Shown: positions 5,597-7,104 of the stretch, piece after piece | Layout of the letters: every line of letters starts with the position of its first letter | Numbering within the stretch: position 1 is the stretch's first letter | Assembly (NCBI RefSeq): GCF_001854865.1 | Contig: NZ_MDDW01000029.1 | Location: forward strand, 297,680 to 304,783 | From: Rhizobium sp. LCM 4573 | Lineage (GTDB): Bacteria > Pseudomonadota > Alphaproteobacteria > Rhizobiales > Rhizobiaceae | Length of the DNA: 7,104 bases | Reading direction: 5' to 3' | The notes under the pieces: generated by a model | The model's input: the letters and a program-made list of their open reading frames with translations, nothing else | Told to the model about the DNA's origin: nothing | Databases searched by the model: none | Translations under genes and position numbers: made by a program

Positions 5597-6607
5597 ATGA
5601 AACCCGAGGTGCTGCTTCATCCCACCCCGGCCGGGCTCTTCTGCCCCATCGGCCGCTTCCATGTCGATCCGGTGCGCCCCGTCGAGCGGGCGCTCGTCAC
5701 GCATGGCCATTCGGATCACGCCCGCGCCGGCCATAGCAAGGTGCTGGCGACCCGCCAGACGCTCGACATCATGCGGCTGCGCTATGGGGAAGGGTTTGCA
5801 GGCTCCGAGCAGGCGGTTTCCTTCGGCGAGGAGATCGATATCGACGGCGTGCGGGTGAGTTTTCACCCCGCCGGTCATGTGCTCGGTTCGGCTCAGATCG
5901 TCGTTGAGCGGGAAGGGCTCCGGATCGTCGTCTCGGGAGATTACAAGCGGGGCATCGATCCCACTTGCGAGCCTTTCGTGCCGATGGCCTGCGATGTCTT
6001 CATCACCGAGGCGACCTTCGGCCTACCGGTCTTCCACCATCCCGATCCGAAAGAGGAGATTGGCAAGCTCTTCACCTCGCTGAAACAGTTTCCCGAACGC
6101 AGCCACCTCATTGGCGCCTATGCGCTCGGCAAGGCGCAGCGCGTCATTCGGCTGATCCGCGATCGCGGCTATCACGAACCGATCTTCATCCACGGCGCGC
6201 TGGCGAGGCTCTGCGATTATTATCAGGGCGAGGGCATCGATCTCGGCGATATCCGCCCGGCCACGATCGAAGGAAGCAGCCCGGAAACCTTCCGCGGCTC
6301 CGTCATCGTCGGTCCGCCGTCGGCCTTTCAGGACCGTTGGGCGCGACGCTTCAACGAGCCGCTCGTCGCCTTTGCCTCCGGCTGGATGATGGTGCGCCAG
6401 CGCGCCAAGCAGGGCGGCGTTGAGCTGCCGCTGGTGATCTCCGACCATTGCGACTGGCCGGAGCTTCTGTCGACCATAGAGGAGATCGGCCCTTCCGAGG
6501 TTTGGGTGACGCATGGACGCGAGGAGGCTCTGGTGCGCTGGTGCGAGCTGAAGGGGATTCCCGCCCGCCCGCTGCATCTGGTGGGCTATGAGGACGAGGG
6601 GGATTGA
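5597..6607 (+). CDS. Ligase-associated DNA damage response exonuclease (metallo-beta-lactamase fold)
   Basis: 336 residues. It has the metal-binding motifs of the beta-lactamase/beta-CASP nuclease fold: HGHSDHAR (36-43), HPAGHVLGSAQ (90-100), SGDYK (113-117), TEATFG (137-142), then SDHCDW (282-287) and VTHGRE (304-309), similar to SNM1/CPSF-type nucleases that bind two zinc ions. The family is the exonuclease found next to bacterial ATP-dependent DNA ligases of the cisplatin-response type; it probably trims DNA ends before ligation. The ligase gene is the next gene downstream, 211 bases away, with a repeat element between. I chose ATG 5597, giving MKPEVLLHPTPAGLFCP, the normal family beginning; TTG 5588 would add three residues. 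No good ribosome site is seen, and the start is only 11 bases after a hairpin arm. Confidence 0.94.
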   Translation: MKPEVLLHPTPAGLFCPIGRFHVDPVRPVERALVTHGHSDHARAGHSKVLATRQTLDIMRLRYGEGFAGSEQAVSFGEEIDIDGVRVSFHPAGHVLGSAQIVVEREGLRIVVSGDYKRGIDPTCEPFVPMACDVFITEATFGLPVFHHPDPKEEIGKLFTSLKQFPERSHLIGAYALGKAQRVIRLIRDRGYHEPIFIHGALARLCDYYQGEGIDLGDIRPATIEGSSPETFRGSVIVGPPSAFQDRWARRFNEPLVAFASGWMMVRQRAKQGGVELPLVISDHCDWPELLSTIEEIGPSEVWVTHGREEALVRWCELKGIPARPLHLVGYEDEGD

Positions 6608-6636
6608 TGGTGATCTCTTTCCGCTTTCTGAAAGTG

Positions 6637-6803
6637 AAGTCCCCTCCCCAACCCCTCCCCACAAGGGGGAGGCGCTTTGGTGCCATGTTCGCTCGTCCAG
6701 GGAAAGCTGACTTGCGGCGTTCGGTTTCGAGGGAGCGGCAAGGCATGCCGCGAGTCTTCTCCCCCCTTGTGGGGGAGATGGCCGGCAGGCCAGAGGGGGA
6801 CTT
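6637..6803. repeat. Miniature inverted-repeat element between exonuclease and ligase genes
   Basis: The ends are inverse copies: AAGTCCCCTC (6637-6646) and GAGGGGGACTT (6793-6803, one extra G). Inside them CTCCCCACAAGGGGGAG (6655-6671) and CTCCCCCCTTGTGGGGGAG (6759-6777) are inverse copies of each other, and each is a hairpin by itself. A third hairpin, GCGGCA/TGCCGC with a 5-base loop, is at 6735-6751. From memory, 'CTCCCC-ACAA-GGGGGAG' elements are common between genes in Rhizobiaceae. No coding is evident: the open frames across it differ from known proteins and are low in complexity. It ends only a few bases before the ligase ribosome site. Confidence 0.75.
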
Positions 6804-6818
6804 TGCGGAGCGAGCGCC

Positions 6819-7104
6819 ATGAAAGCCTTCGCAACCCTCCTCGACCGCCTCGTCCTCACCCCGTCGCGCAACGGCAAGCTGAAACTGCTGGCCGATTATT
6901 TTCGTGATACGCCTGATCCCGATCGCGGTTATGGCCTTGCGGCGCTCGCCGGCGCGCTCGACTTGAAGAACGTCAAGCCGGCCATGCTGCGCGATCTGGT
7001 GCTGGAGCGCATGGACCCGATCCTCTTCCAGTATTCCTACGATTACGTGGGAGATCTCGCCGAAACCATCTCGCTCGTATGGGATGCCGAGGAGAAGGAC
7101 GATA
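6819..7104 (+). CDS. ATP-dependent DNA ligase, cisplatin damage response type, N-terminal part
   Basis: The first 95 residues of a protein that runs off the right edge. They read MKAFATLLDRLVLTPSRNGK onward, with LLADYFRDTPDPDRGYGLAA (23-42), LKNVKPAMLRDLVLERMDP and FQYSYDYVGDLAETISLVW. This is the helical N-terminal domain of the bacterial ligases that accompany the exonuclease upstream; in this family the adenylated lysine (in a K.DG motif) and the oligonucleotide-binding domain lie further on, past the edge. ATG 6819 follows GGAG (6807-6810) by 8 bases. The enzyme should seal nicks with ATP, probably in repair of crosslink or alkylation damage. The gene was probably once joined to the exonuclease gene; the repeat element between them is likely a later insertion. 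Confidence 0.92.
   Translation, partial: MKAFATLLDRLVLTPSRNGKLKLLADYFRDTPDPDRGYGLAALAGALDLKNVKPAMLRDLVLERMDPILFQYSYDYVGDLAETISLVWDAEEKDD

Noticed and set aside
6023..6877. A 284-codon frame on - across the exonuclease end, the repeat and the ligase start
   Set aside because: It spans two real genes on the other strand and a non-coding repeat; composition is that of a shadow.

Overview
The window looks like chromosome from an alphaproteobacterium of the order Rhizobiales, most likely the Rhizobiaceae (Rhizobium, Agrobacterium, Ensifer and relatives). The reasons are high-GC coding sequence with strong GC-rich third positions, a Tat-exported repeat protein of a family I know mainly from rhizobia, a ligase-associated DNA repair cassette, and two non-coding palindromic elements that resemble dispersed intergenic repeats of rhizobial genomes. 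This assignment is inference; no rRNA or other marker gene is present.

Layout: (1) 1-203, the C-terminal end of a LysR-type regulator on +, convergent with (2) a complete glutathione S-transferase on - (221-868). (3) 1010-1602, a complete ParD/ParE-type toxin-antitoxin pair on + with a 4-base ATGA overlap. (4) On -, reading leftward from 3823: a MarR-family repressor, then a second ParD-like antitoxin with no toxin, then, starting at the very base after the antitoxin stop codon, a Tat-secreted beta-helix repeat protein of unknown function. This protein ends 8 bases from the toxin stop (convergent). (5) Divergent from the MarR gene, a 14-helix DHA2-type MFS drug exporter on + with a clear sigma-70-like promoter framed by an 8-base inverted repeat. 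(6) A rhizobial-type palindromic element at 5477-5585, then a metallo-beta-lactamase-fold ligase-associated exonuclease. (7) A 167-base inverted-repeat element (6637-6803) between the exonuclease and the start of an ATP-dependent DNA ligase of the 'cisplatin damage response' type, which runs off the right edge.

How the genes work together: the MarR/MFS pair is the classic arrangement of a drug-responsive repressor and its efflux pump. The exonuclease and ligase are two members of a known bacterial repair cassette that usually also holds a DEXH helicase and a metallophosphoesterase; those may lie past the right edge. The ParDE pair is a conventional type II toxin-antitoxin system. The least explained part is the orphan antitoxin coupled to the Tat-exported beta-helix protein. 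I found no tRNA, rRNA, CRISPR array, transposase or phage gene.
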